This document shows, one piece after another, positions 1-6,003 of a stretch of DNA of 7,603 bases. Source of the DNA: Actinomycetales bacterium. Its GTDB lineage: Bacteria; Actinomycetota; Actinomycetes; Actinomycetales; BWSM-131. Under the pieces are notes generated by a model. It was not told the origin of the DNA. It was given only the letters and a program-made list of their open reading frames with translations, and did not search any database. The stretch is from the NCBI GenBank assembly GCA_030149025.1, contig JASBSH010000340.1:1-7603 (forward strand). The letters are read 5' to 3'. The position numbers and the translations under genes were made by a program. The first letter of the stretch is position 1; each line of letters opens with the position of its first letter.

Positions 1-28
1 GCCGGCGTTCATGTCCCCTCGGCGCTTC

Positions 29-337
29 TCACGCGGGCGGCTGGTCCCGGTAGGGCCCGTCCGTGCCATCGCCGCCCTCGGCGCCATCGCTACCGTCCGT
101 GCCGGACGCAACCTGGCCGGCGTCCGGCTCCTGGATCTGGGCGATCCGGTCCAGGTCCTCGGCGACCCGGGCGTCGTCCATCTCGCCCGGCTCACTGACC
201 TCGCCCATCGCCACGGTGTCCTTCAGCTCGTCGTCGGTCGGGTAGCGCGTGGCAGGGTCGGCGTGGTCGCCTGGCAGGCCGCCGGTCTTGCCGACGCCGT
301 GCTGCCGCCCGCCCTGTTCGCTTCCGGTTTCGCTCAT
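29..337 (-). CDS. Small acidic hypothetical protein, divergent from pstS
   Basis: I do not recognise this 102-residue protein. It is rich in Asp, Glu and Gly and has no hydrophobic segment, so it is probably soluble and largely disordered. The most ordered-looking part is the middle (about residues 34-70, PTDDELKDTVAMGEVSEPGE and the following DARVAEDLDRIAQIQ), which could form short helices; the N-terminus and the Gly/Asp-rich C-terminus look flexible. The ATG at 337 was chosen over an in-frame GTG at 373 because the extension has no ribosome binding site and an atypical composition; the ATG also has only a weak purine-rich stretch upstream, so the start is uncertain. It diverges from pstS, and the PHO box lies about 57 bp upstream of its start, so phosphate-dependent expression is possible but not shown. 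A plus-strand reading frame overlaps it, but the minus frame looks more protein-like. Confidence 0.6.
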   Translation of the reverse strand: MSETGSEQGGRQHGVGKTGGLPGDHADPATRYPTDDELKDTVAMGEVSEPGEMDDARVAEDLDRIAQIQEPDAGQVASGTDGSDGAEGGDGTDGPYRDQPPA

Positions 338-393
338 GCCCGGGCCATACCCACCATCGCGCCGGTCAAGCACGCGGGCAAGGGTCGGGGCAA

Positions 394-437
394 GTTCACC
401 TGTGGTTCACCTTCGGCGCCCGATCGCTTCACCTGCC
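394..437 (+). promoter_or_regulatory. PHO box: four 11-bp direct repeat units upstream of pstS
   Basis: Four adjacent 11-bp units are visible: GTTCACCTGTG (394-404), GTTCACCTTCG (405-415), a degenerate GCGCCCGATCG (416-426) and CTTCACCTGCC (427-437). Units beginning GTTCACC in 11-bp phase are the known binding pattern of PhoP in Streptomyces, and RegX3 sites in mycobacteria use a similar GTTCACC core. The site ends 71 bp before the pstS start, as expected for a phosphate-starvation activator of the pst operon. The spacing and sequence are seen directly; the binding protein is inferred. Confidence 0.85.
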
Positions 438-442
438 GTGCC

Positions 443-448
443 TAGCGT
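443..448 (+). promoter_or_regulatory. Likely -10 element of the pstS promoter
   Basis: TAGCGT fits the actinobacterial TANNNT pattern and lies just downstream of the PHO box. There is no good -35 hexamer 17 bp upstream (the position is taken by the degenerate third PHO unit and the start of the fourth), which fits a promoter that depends on an activator. Transcription would begin near 455, giving a leader of about 54 bases before the GTG start. Confidence 0.45.
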
Positions 449-508
449 CCCTCGTGTTCGCCCACCAGGGCCGTCACCCAGAGCGGCCCTCACCACACGG
501 AGGACTTT

Positions 509-1618
509 GTGAAGCTAGGCACAAGGCGCCGCGCAGCCGTTCCCGCGGCCGTTGCGATCGCGCTCGGGCTGAGCGCCTGCGGCGCCGCCAACGAGCAAAG
601 CGGCAACACCTCAGGCAACACCACAGAGACCGACAGCTCGCTCAGCGGGTCCCTCGCCGGCGCTGGTGCCAGCTCGCAGGCCGCCGCCATGGAGGCCTGG
701 ATCGCCGGCTTCAGCGCCGACAACCCCGACGTGAACGTCAGCTACGACCCGGTCGGCTCGGGGGGCGGCCGGGAGCAGTTCCTAGCGGGCGGGACGGCGT
801 TCGCCGGCTCCGACGCCTACCTCAAGGACGAGGAGCTCGCCAAGGTCGCCGACCGGTGCGAGGGCGGAGAGCTGGTCGAGCTGCCGCTGTACGTCTCCCC
901 GATCGCCGTGGTCTTCAACCTCGACGGGGTCGAGGGGCTGAACCTGTCCCCCGACACCATCGCGAAGATCTTCGACCAGAAGATCACCACCTGGAACGAC
1001 CCGGCGATCGCGGCCGACAACCCGGGCGTCGAGCTGCCGAACACCAAGATCACACCGGTCAACCGCTCCGACGAGTCGGGGACGACCGAGAACTTCACGG
1101 AGTACCTGGCCGCCGCGGCGCCGTCCTCATGGACGTACGAGCCGAGCGGTGACTGGCCGGTCTCCGGCGGCGAGGCCGCGCAGGGCACTTCGGGTGTCGT
1201 CGGCGCCGTCCAGAGCGGCAACGGCACGATCGGGTACGCCGACGCAAGCCAGGCCGGCGACCTGGGCATCGCCAAGGTGAAGGTCGGCGACGAGTTCGTC
1301 GAGTACTCGCCCGAGGCGGCCGCGGCCGTGGTCGAGGCGTCCAAGCGGGTCGAGGGCCGCGGCGAGTACGACTACGCCATCGACCTGGCCCGCGACACCG
1401 AGCAGGCGGGCACCTACCCGATCGTGCTCGTGTCCTACAGCCTCGCCTGCACGACGTACTCCGACGCCAACACGGCCGACCTGGTCAAGGGCTTCCTCGG
1501 TTACGTCGCCAGCGAGGACGGCCAGCAGGCAGCCGCGGAGGCCGCCGGCTCCGCCCCGATCTCGGACACCGTCCGCGAGCAGGCCACCAAGGCGATCGAG
1601 GCGATCAGCAGCAAGTGA
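509..1618 (+). CDS. pstS: Periplasmic-type phosphate-binding lipoprotein PstS
   Basis: This 369-residue protein is the extracytoplasmic phosphate receptor of the PstSCAB importer. The N-terminus has a basic stretch (R6-R8), a hydrophobic core and the lipobox LSAC with lipidated Cys24, followed by a Ser/Thr/Gly/Asn linker to about residue 48, so it is anchored to the outer face of the membrane. Phosphate-loop motifs of the family are present in order: GAGASS (51-56), GSGGGREQF (83-91), GSD (100-102) and NRSDESGTT (185-193), the last matching the Arg/Ser/Gly/Thr ligand loop of E. coli PstS. Length is normal for the family. The start is GTG with GGAGG at 499-503, five bases upstream. It is the first gene of the operon and is preceded by a PHO box. 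A 123-bp gap with a strong hairpin separates it from pstC, which could let the receptor be made in excess of the membrane subunits. Confidence 0.97.
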   Translation: MKLGTRRRAAVPAAVAIALGLSACGAANEQSGNTSGNTTETDSSLSGSLAGAGASSQAAAMEAWIAGFSADNPDVNVSYDPVGSGGGREQFLAGGTAFAGSDAYLKDEELAKVADRCEGGELVELPLYVSPIAVVFNLDGVEGLNLSPDTIAKIFDQKITTWNDPAIAADNPGVELPNTKITPVNRSDESGTTENFTEYLAAAAPSSWTYEPSGDWPVSGGEAAQGTSGVVGAVQSGNGTIGYADASQAGDLGIAKVKVGDEFVEYSPEAAAAVVEASKRVEGRGEYDYAIDLARDTEQAGTYPIVLVSYSLACTTYSDANTADLVKGFLGYVASEDGQQAAAEAAGSAPISDTVREQATKAIEAISSK

Positions 1619-1635
1619 CCACCCGCAACCCCTGA

Positions 1636-1693
1636 CCGTGATCATGCAGTTGTGCAGGCGGCGATCCCGACGAGCACAACTGCATGATCATGG
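1636..1693. repeat. Long inverted repeat (hairpin) between pstS and pstC
   Basis: The arms CCGTGATCATGCAGTTGTGC (1636-1655) and its inverse (1674-1693) match at 19 of 20 positions; the one difference becomes a G-U pair in the plus-strand transcript. The loop is 18 bases. The outer part of each arm contains the 10-bp palindromic core C[A/G]TGATCATG, so each arm can also form its own cruciform. No U tract follows, so it is not a classical intrinsic terminator. By position it probably protects the 3' end of pstS mRNA or partly limits transcription into pstC, as hairpins do after other binding-protein genes. Related sequences occur at 4936-4954 and 4973-4991. Confidence 0.85.
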
Positions 1694-1699
1694 CAGGGT

Positions 1700-1732
1700 T
1701 TGACCGGGTCGAGAGGTTGACCGGGTCGAGAG
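1700..1732 (+). repeat. Tandem 16-bp direct repeat upstream of pstC
   Basis: TTGACCGGGTCGAGAG occurs at 1700-1715 and again at 1717-1732, both copies identical and one base apart (17-bp period). Each copy contains the interrupted palindrome GACC-G-GGTC and a TTGACC that resembles a -35 hexamer, though no -10 follows at a suitable distance. The second copy runs into the pstC ribosome binding site (AAGGA, 1733-1737). It may be a simple local duplication or a paired binding site. Confidence 0.8.
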
Positions 1733-1741
1733 AAGGACCAC

Positions 1742-2707
1742 GTGAGCTCACCTTCCACACCGACTGTCACCGCCCCGCGCAAGCAGGCAGGGCGAAATGG
1801 CGTCCAGCGCCCCGGAGACCGGCTGTTCTCCGGGGCCGCTCGGGGTTCCGGGCTGCTGATCCTGGTCATCCTGGCCGGGGTTGCGATCTTCCTCATCACC
1901 GAGGCGTGGCCCGCCATCACGGCGCCGGCCGACGCGATCCCGGGCGGGGAGGGCCTCGCCGCCTACGTCGCACCGCTCGTCTTCGGCACGGTGCTGGCCG
2001 CCACGATCGCACTTGTGGTGGCCACCCCCCTCGCCATCGCCATCGCGCTGTTCATCACGCACTACGCGCCGAAGCGGATGGCGCAGGGGCTCGGCTACCT
2101 CGTCGACCTTCTCGCCGCAGTCCCGAGCATCATCTACGGCCTGTGGGGGTTCCAGGTCGTGGCGCCGGCGTCGGTGCCGGTGGCGCGCTGGCTCGAGGAG
2201 AACCTCGGCTTCATCCCGCTCTTCGCCGGCCCGACCTCGTCCACCGGACGGACCATGCTCGTCGCCGGCGTCGTCCTCGCCATCATGATCCTGCCGATCA
2301 TCAGCGCCGTCTGCCGTGAGGTGTTCATCCAGACGCCGCGTCTCAACCAGGAGGCTGCGCTCGCCCTCGGCGCCACGCGCTGGGAGATGATCCGCATGAC
2401 GGTCCTGCCGTTCGGCCGTTCGGGCATCATCAGCGCCGCCATGCTCGGCCTCGGGCGCGCGCTGGGCGAGACGATGGCAGTCGCGATCGTGCTGTCCGTA
2501 TCCGGCGGGATCACGTTGAACCTCATCGGATCCGGCAACCCGTCGACCATCGCAGCGAACATCGCACTGCAGTTCCCGGAGTCGAGCGGGATCGCGGTCA
2601 ACACCCTGATCGCCTCCGGCCTGGTCCTGTTCGTCATCACGCTCGCCGTGAACATGAGCGCGCGGTGGATCGTGAAGCGTGCCAACCGAAGCGGAGATGG
2701 ACGTTGA
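1742..2707 (+). CDS. pstC: Phosphate ABC transporter permease PstC
   Basis: This 321-residue integral membrane protein is one half of the PstCA channel through which phosphate passes from PstS. Six strongly hydrophobic segments are visible at about residues 36-58, 76-107, 118-140, 170-192, 228-255 and 287-311. The cytoplasmic EAA loop that docks on the ATPase is at 204-225 (EAALALGATRWEMIRMTVLP), followed by the family-typical LGRALGETMAV (237-247). The PSIIYGLWGF stretch (128-137) is also characteristic of PstC. Length is usual. The start is GTG at 1742 with AAGGA four bases upstream (1733-1737). Its stop codon overlaps the start of pstA, so the two permeases are probably translationally coupled. 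An Arg/Lys-containing cytoplasmic tail of about 30 residues precedes the first membrane segment. Confidence 0.96.
   Translation: MSSPSTPTVTAPRKQAGRNGVQRPGDRLFSGAARGSGLLILVILAGVAIFLITEAWPAITAPADAIPGGEGLAAYVAPLVFGTVLAATIALVVATPLAIAIALFITHYAPKRMAQGLGYLVDLLAAVPSIIYGLWGFQVVAPASVPVARWLEENLGFIPLFAGPTSSTGRTMLVAGVVLAIMILPIISAVCREVFIQTPRLNQEAALALGATRWEMIRMTVLPFGRSGIISAAMLGLGRALGETMAVAIVLSVSGGITLNLIGSGNPSTIAANIALQFPESSGIAVNTLIASGLVLFVITLAVNMSARWIVKRANRSGDGR
2693..2706 (+). promoter_or_regulatory. Ribosome binding site and TTG start of pstA inside the pstC 3' end
   Basis: GGAG at 2693-2696 lies seven bases before TTG (2704-2706), which overlaps the pstC TGA stop as TTGA. This spacing favours TTG over the in-frame GTG at 2710, which would be 13 bases from the site, and over the in-frame ATG at 2665, which has no evident site and would extend into pstC coding sequence. 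Confidence 0.65.
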
Positions 2708-3798
2708 CCGTGGACCTCACCTCGACCGGCACGACCCCGACAAACGACATCCGGACGCCGACACGCACGTCCCTGCGCAAGCGCGCCTCCCTGCCCCGCT
2801 GGGCACCGGCGGCCGTCCTCGCGGCTGTGCTTGGCGCCGTCCTCGTGGTCCAGCTGTTGACCACGTTCAACGTGGTCACGCTGCTCGTCGGGACCGCACT
2901 GCTGTACATCGTTGGTATCTATGCGCTCTCGCGAACCGTGGAGGGTCGCCGCAAGGCGACTGACCGGCTGGTCACCGCGGTAGTGACGTCCGCGTTCGGG
3001 GTCGCACTGATTCCGCTCGTGTCCGTCGTCGTCACGGTCGTGGGCAAAGGCCTGGAGCGGCTGGACGGCGAGTTCTTCACCTACTCGATGCGCGGCATCG
3101 TCGGGGCGGGCGGCGGGGCCTACCACGCGATCATGGGCACCCTGATCGTCACCGGGCTCGCCGCACTGATGTCCGTGCCGCTCGGGATGCTCACCGCCAT
3201 CTACCTGGTGGAGTACGGGCGCGGGCGGCTCGCGTCGGCCATCACCTTCCTGGTCGACGTGATGACGGGTATCCCGTCGATCGTCGCCGGCCTGTTCGCC
3301 TACGCGCTGTTCGCGGTCTTCTTCGGCCCAGGCGTGCGGATGGGTGTCGGCGGCGCGGTGGCGCTGGCGGTGCTGATGACCCCGGTGGTGGTGCGCTCCA
3401 CCGAGGAGATGCTCAAGCTCGTGCCGAACGACCTGCGTGAGGCGGCGTTCGCGCTGGGTATCCCGAAGTGGCGCACGATCGTCAAGGTGGTGCTGCCGAC
3501 CTCGCTGGCCGGGATCGCGACCGGAGTGACGCTGGCGATCGCCCGGGTGATCGGTGAGACCGCACCGCTGCTCGTGATCGCGGGGACGACGACGTCCATG
3601 AACCTCAACCCGTTCGAGGGGCGCATGGCGACGTTGCCGGTGTTCTCCTACTACTCGTACGTGTCGCCCGGTGTGCCGCGGGACCCGTACCTCGACCGCG
3701 CCTGGACGGCGGCACTTACGCTGATCCTCATCGTGATGGTGCTGAACCTCGGGGCGCGTCTCATCTCCACGATCTTCTCCCCCAAGACCGGCCGCTGA
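2704..3798 (+). CDS. pstA: Phosphate ABC transporter permease PstA
   Basis: This 364-residue partner of PstC is counted from the TTG at 2704; a longer reading from 2665 is possible but lacks a ribosome binding site. A hydrophilic Thr/Arg-rich N-terminus (1-33) is followed by hydrophobic segments at about 34-52, 55-76, 89-113, 142-169, 178-207, 214-232, 268-294 and 335-357. The EAA loop is at 246-265 (EAAFALGIPKWRTIVKVVLP), followed by IARVIGETAPLL (279-290), a PstA hallmark; GIPSIVAGLFAY (189-200) is also typical. The protein is longer than the roughly 280-300 residues of many PstA proteins because of two extra hydrophobic segments at the N-terminus, a form I associate with actinobacteria. 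The four-base overlap with pstC suggests coupled translation and matched subunit amounts. A 39-bp gap separates it from pstB. Confidence 0.94.
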   Translation: MTVDLTSTGTTPTNDIRTPTRTSLRKRASLPRWAPAAVLAAVLGAVLVVQLLTTFNVVTLLVGTALLYIVGIYALSRTVEGRRKATDRLVTAVVTSAFGVALIPLVSVVVTVVGKGLERLDGEFFTYSMRGIVGAGGGAYHAIMGTLIVTGLAALMSVPLGMLTAIYLVEYGRGRLASAITFLVDVMTGIPSIVAGLFAYALFAVFFGPGVRMGVGGAVALAVLMTPVVVRSTEEMLKLVPNDLREAAFALGIPKWRTIVKVVLPTSLAGIATGVTLAIARVIGETAPLLVIAGTTTSMNLNPFEGRMATLPVFSYYSYVSPGVPRDPYLDRAWTAALTLILIVMVLNLGARLISTIFSPKTGR

Positions 3799-3837
3799 GC
3801 GAACCGGCCGGCAGCAACAGCAGAAGGAAGACAGCAC

Positions 3838-4617
3838 ATGGCCAAGCGCATCGACGTGAAGGACCTGAACATCTACTACGGGGACTTCCTTGCCGTCGAG
3901 GACATCTCGATGACCATCGAGCCGCGAAGCGTGACCGCGCTGATCGGCCCGTCAGGGTGCGGTAAGTCGACGTTCCTGCGCTCGCTGAACCGGATGCACG
4001 AGGTGGTGCCGGGCGGTCGCGTCGAGGGCTCCGTCGCCGTGGACGGGCAGGACCTCTACGACCGCGGCGTCGACCCCGTGGACGTCCGCCGCCAGATCGG
4101 CATGGTGTTCCAGCGGCCGAACCCGTTCCCGACGATGTCGATCTACGACAACGTCGTGGCCGGCGTCCGGCTCTCGGGAACACGCATGAAGCGTTCAGAG
4201 CTGGACGACGTCGTCGAGCGGTCGCTGCAGGGTGCGAACCTCTGGAACGAGGTGAAGGACCGGCTGACCAAGCCCGGTGCCGGGCTGTCCGGAGGTCAGC
4301 AGCAGCGGCTCTGCATCGCCCGCGCGATCGCCGTGGAGCCGCAGGTGCTGCTCATGGACGAGCCGTGCTCCGCGCTCGACCCGATCTCGACCCTGGCGAT
4401 CGAGGACCTCATCGCGAACCTCAAGCAGGAGTACACGATCGTCATCGTCACGCACAACATGCAGCAGGCCGCGCGCGTGAGTGACTTCACCGGGTTCTTC
4501 AACATCGCTGGTACCGGCAAGCCCGGCAAGCTGATCGAGATGGACGACACGGCCAAGATCTTCAGTACGCCGTCGGTCAAGGCGACCGAGGACTACATCT
4601 CCGGTCGTTTCGGCTGA
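3838..4617 (+). CDS. pstB: Phosphate ABC transporter ATP-binding protein PstB
   Basis: This 259-residue ATPase drives phosphate import by hydrolysing ATP on the cytoplasmic face of PstCA. All ABC motifs are intact: Walker A GPSGCGKS (37-44), Q-loop Gln92 in MVFQRPNPFP, signature LSGGQQQR (150-157), Walker B VLLMDEP (170-176) followed by the D-loop SALDP (178-182), and the switch His206 in VTHNMQQAARVSD. The phrases FQRPNPFPTMSIYDNV and LMDEPCSALDPIST are diagnostic of PstB rather than other ABC ATPases. Length is normal. The ATG start has AAGGA at 3824-3828, nine bases upstream. It is the last gene of the operon; phoU does not follow, unlike in E. coli, and a repeat-rich convergent gap begins directly after it. 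Confidence 0.98.
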   Translation: MAKRIDVKDLNIYYGDFLAVEDISMTIEPRSVTALIGPSGCGKSTFLRSLNRMHEVVPGGRVEGSVAVDGQDLYDRGVDPVDVRRQIGMVFQRPNPFPTMSIYDNVVAGVRLSGTRMKRSELDDVVERSLQGANLWNEVKDRLTKPGAGLSGGQQQRLCIARAIAVEPQVLLMDEPCSALDPISTLAIEDLIANLKQEYTIVIVTHNMQQAARVSDFTGFFNIAGTGKPGKLIEMDDTAKIFSTPSVKATEDYISGRFG

Positions 4618-4633
4618 TCCGCTGGGGCGGCGA

Positions 4634-4723
4634 TGCGCTGCAGGCCGTCGTTGCGCCGGCAGGTTGCGTCAGCGGTATTGCCGTTGCGCTACAGGCCGTC
4701 ATTGCGCCGGCAGGTTGCGTCAG
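4634..4723. repeat. Direct repeat, two 39-bp copies at 51-bp period
   Basis: Copy 1 (4634-4672) and copy 2 (4685-4723) match at 37 of 39 positions, differing only by G/A at the 7th and 17th bases. The shared core is TTGCGCCGGCAGGTTGCGTC, preceded by CAGGCCGTC. A 12-bp spacer separates the copies. The 51-bp period is a multiple of three, which gives a spurious repeated peptide on the minus strand (LTQPAGA occurs twice, 17 residues apart). Confidence 0.9.
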
Positions 4724-4756
4724 GACTGCGGTTCGACGCAACTCGCCGGCGCAATG
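4700..4756 (+). terminator. 22-bp inverted repeat, probable pstB terminator
   Basis: CATTGCGCCGGC followed by AGGTTGCGTC (4700-4721) is inverted at 4735-4756, matching 20 of 22 positions (an AG/GA mismatch in the middle), with a 13-base loop. The left arm is the core of the second 39-bp direct repeat, so the hairpin arose from a repeat in inverted orientation. No U tract follows on either strand; GC-rich hairpins without U tracts are common in actinobacteria, so its role as a terminator is an inference from its place 80 bases after the pstB stop. Confidence 0.5.
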
Positions 4757-4935
4757 CCGCGTTCGGGGGCAACGCCGGGCCATCAAGTCGCACCGGCCCC
4801 GCCCAGCGGAGGCCGTATTGCAGTGCCGGCGCGACATTGCCGCGTCAAGTCCGCCTCAGGCCCCGGAAACCCGGACCTGACCCGGCAATGACACGCTCGT
4901 GCGGCAAAGTCTCGCAGGCTTCCACCGTGCCACCT

Positions 4936-4954
4936 GCAGAGTTGCATGATCACG
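4936..4954. repeat. TGATCA-core element, copy A
   Basis: Read on the minus strand this is CGTGATCATGCAACTCTGC. It shares CGTGATCATGCA and the end TGC with the arm of the pstS-pstC hairpin (CGTGATCATGCAGTTGTGC). On the plus strand it reads GAGTTG next to the core CATGATCACG. GAGTTGC at 4939-4945 can also pair with GCAACTC at 4975-4981 in copy B. Confidence 0.65.
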
Positions 4955-4972
4955 GGCGGAGAGCGGTGGGTG

Positions 4973-4991
4973 GCGCAACTCCATGATCACG
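4973..4991. repeat. TGATCA-core element, copy B, just after the pit stop codon
   Basis: The minus strand reads CGTGATCATGGAGTTGCGC, matching the pstS-pstC hairpin arm CGTGATCATGCAGTTGTGC at 17 of 19 positions. It starts 12 bases after the end of pit on that strand. Together with copy A it forms a pair in the pit 3' flank that may act as mRNA 3'-end structure or terminator. Confidence 0.7.
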
Positions 4992-5003
4992 ACCGGGTTG
5001 GCG

Positions 5004-5999
5004 TCACTCCAGGAAGAAGCGCCACACCTGGTACATCCCCGCCGCGAACAGCCCGGCCATCGGGATGGTCAGCACCCAGGCGGTGAGGATGTTGCCCGCA
5101 ACACCCCAGCGGACCGCCGAGAGGCGCTTCGTCGCACCCACACCCATGATCGCGGAGGTGATGGTGTGCGTCGTGGAGATCGGCGCCTTGAACACGAAGG
5201 CGGTCGTGTACAGAACGCTGGCGGCGACGGTCTCGGCGGCGAACCCACGGGCGGGATCGAGCTCGATGACACGACGGCCGAGCGTCCGCATGATCCGCCA
5301 CCCGCCGGAGTACGTGCCGAGCGAGATCGCGATAGCGGCGGACGCCTTCACCCACAAGGGGATGCTGTCGCCGGTGTGGTACCCACCGGCGACCAGCGCC
5401 AGCACGATCACGCCCATCGTCTTCTGCGCGTCCTGCAGACCATGCCCCAGAGCCATCGCAGCAGCGGAGACGGTCTGCGCGATCCGGAACCGCCGCTGCA
5501 CCTTGTGCGCGTTGGCGCGCCGGAACAGCCAGAGGATGCCCACCATCAGCAGGAACGCCAGCGAGAACCCGGCGAGCGGCGAGACGATCATCGGGATGAT
5601 CACCTTGTCGAGGATCACCGCCCACTGCACCTGGGTGGCAGACGCCAGGCCTGCTCCCATCAGCCCGCCGATCAGAGCGTGCGACGAGGACGACGGCAGC
5701 CCCAACCACCAGGTGATGAGGTTCCAGGCGATCGCACCGAACAAGCCGGCGAGCACGATGACCAGACCGTGGCGACCACCCGGCGGCGCGATGATGCCGC
5801 TCCCGATGGTCTGCGCCACGCCCTCACCGAGCAACGCACCGACCAGGTTGAAGACGGCCGCCATCAGCAGCGCCGTCCGCGGGGTCAGCGCCCGGGTGGA
5901 CACCGACGTGGCAATGGCGTTGGCCGCGTCGTGGAAGCCGTTCGTGTAGTCGAAGGCGAGCGCGACGGCTACCACCAGGACGACGAGCGCGAGCTCCAC
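5004..5999 (-). CDS. pit: Low-affinity inorganic phosphate permease, Pit family (short form)
   Basis: This 331-residue membrane protein belongs to the PiT family (PF01384), secondary carriers that bring in phosphate, in characterised bacterial members as a metal-phosphate complex with protons. The two inverted family signatures are present: DYTNGFHDAANAIATS (17-32) near the N-terminus and FKAPISTTHTITSAIMGVGA (270-289) near the C-terminus. Other family stretches are SSSSHALIGGLMGAGLA (103-119) and ALGHGLQDAQKTMG (183-196). Nearly the whole chain is hydrophobic, with a short basic cytoplasmic loop at about 158-172. The length suits the short actinobacterial and Bacillus type rather than the roughly 500-residue E. 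coli PitA. The start is GTG at 5999, with AAGGAG ten bases upstream (6010-6015) inside the DUF47 gene, whose stop is four bases away; the two genes are surely co-transcribed. In Streptomyces coelicolor, as I recall, a pit-DUF47 pair also lies next to pst. Confidence 0.95.
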   Translation of the reverse strand: MELALVVLVVAVALAFDYTNGFHDAANAIATSVSTRALTPRTALLMAAVFNLVGALLGEGVAQTIGSGIIAPPGGRHGLVIVLAGLFGAIAWNLITWWLGLPSSSSHALIGGLMGAGLASATQVQWAVILDKVIIPMIVSPLAGFSLAFLLMVGILWLFRRANAHKVQRRFRIAQTVSAAAMALGHGLQDAQKTMGVIVLALVAGGYHTGDSIPLWVKASAAIAISLGTYSGGWRIMRTLGRRVIELDPARGFAAETVAASVLYTTAFVFKAPISTTHTITSAIMGVGATKRLSAVRWGVAGNILTAWVLTIPMAGLFAAGMYQVWRFFLE

Positions 6000-6003
6000 C
6001 GGG

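Larger units (their letters stand above)
4618..5003. other. Repeat-rich convergent intergenic region between pstB and pit
   Basis: These 386 bases between two 3' ends carry no credible gene: the open frames here simply translate the repeats, with no convincing ribosome binding site and an implausible Arg/Ser/Cys/Pro-rich composition. The region holds a 39-bp direct repeat at 51-bp spacing, a 22-bp inverted repeat, a degenerate further copy near 4810-4846, an imperfect 10-bp hairpin with an AAA loop (4857-4879), and two TGATCA-core elements next to the pit stop. It probably terminates transcription from both sides. Confidence 0.7.

Noticed and set aside
105..122. GACGCAACCTG-CCGGCG, resembling the inverse of the 39-bp repeat core with one inserted base
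   Set aside because: It lies within the coding frame of the acidic protein, is short and GC-rich, and lacks the flanks of the repeat, so chance is the simpler explanation.
454..1152. A 232-codon plus-strand frame overlapping pstS
   Set aside because: It is an out-of-frame shadow of pstS, almost entirely Arg/Gly/Pro/Ala, with no plausible fold.
2134..3837. A 567-codon open frame on the minus strand opposite pstC and pstA
   Set aside because: It is antisense to two clear permease genes, has an Arg/His/Asp/Gly-rich composition typical of a shadow frame at very high GC, and has no family motifs.
4577..4986. Open frames on both strands in the pstB-pit gap, one with a repeated LTQPAGA peptide
   Set aside because: The peptide repeat simply follows from the 51-bp DNA repeat being a multiple of three. 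There is no convincing ribosome binding site, and the composition is Arg/Ser/Cys/Pro-rich.
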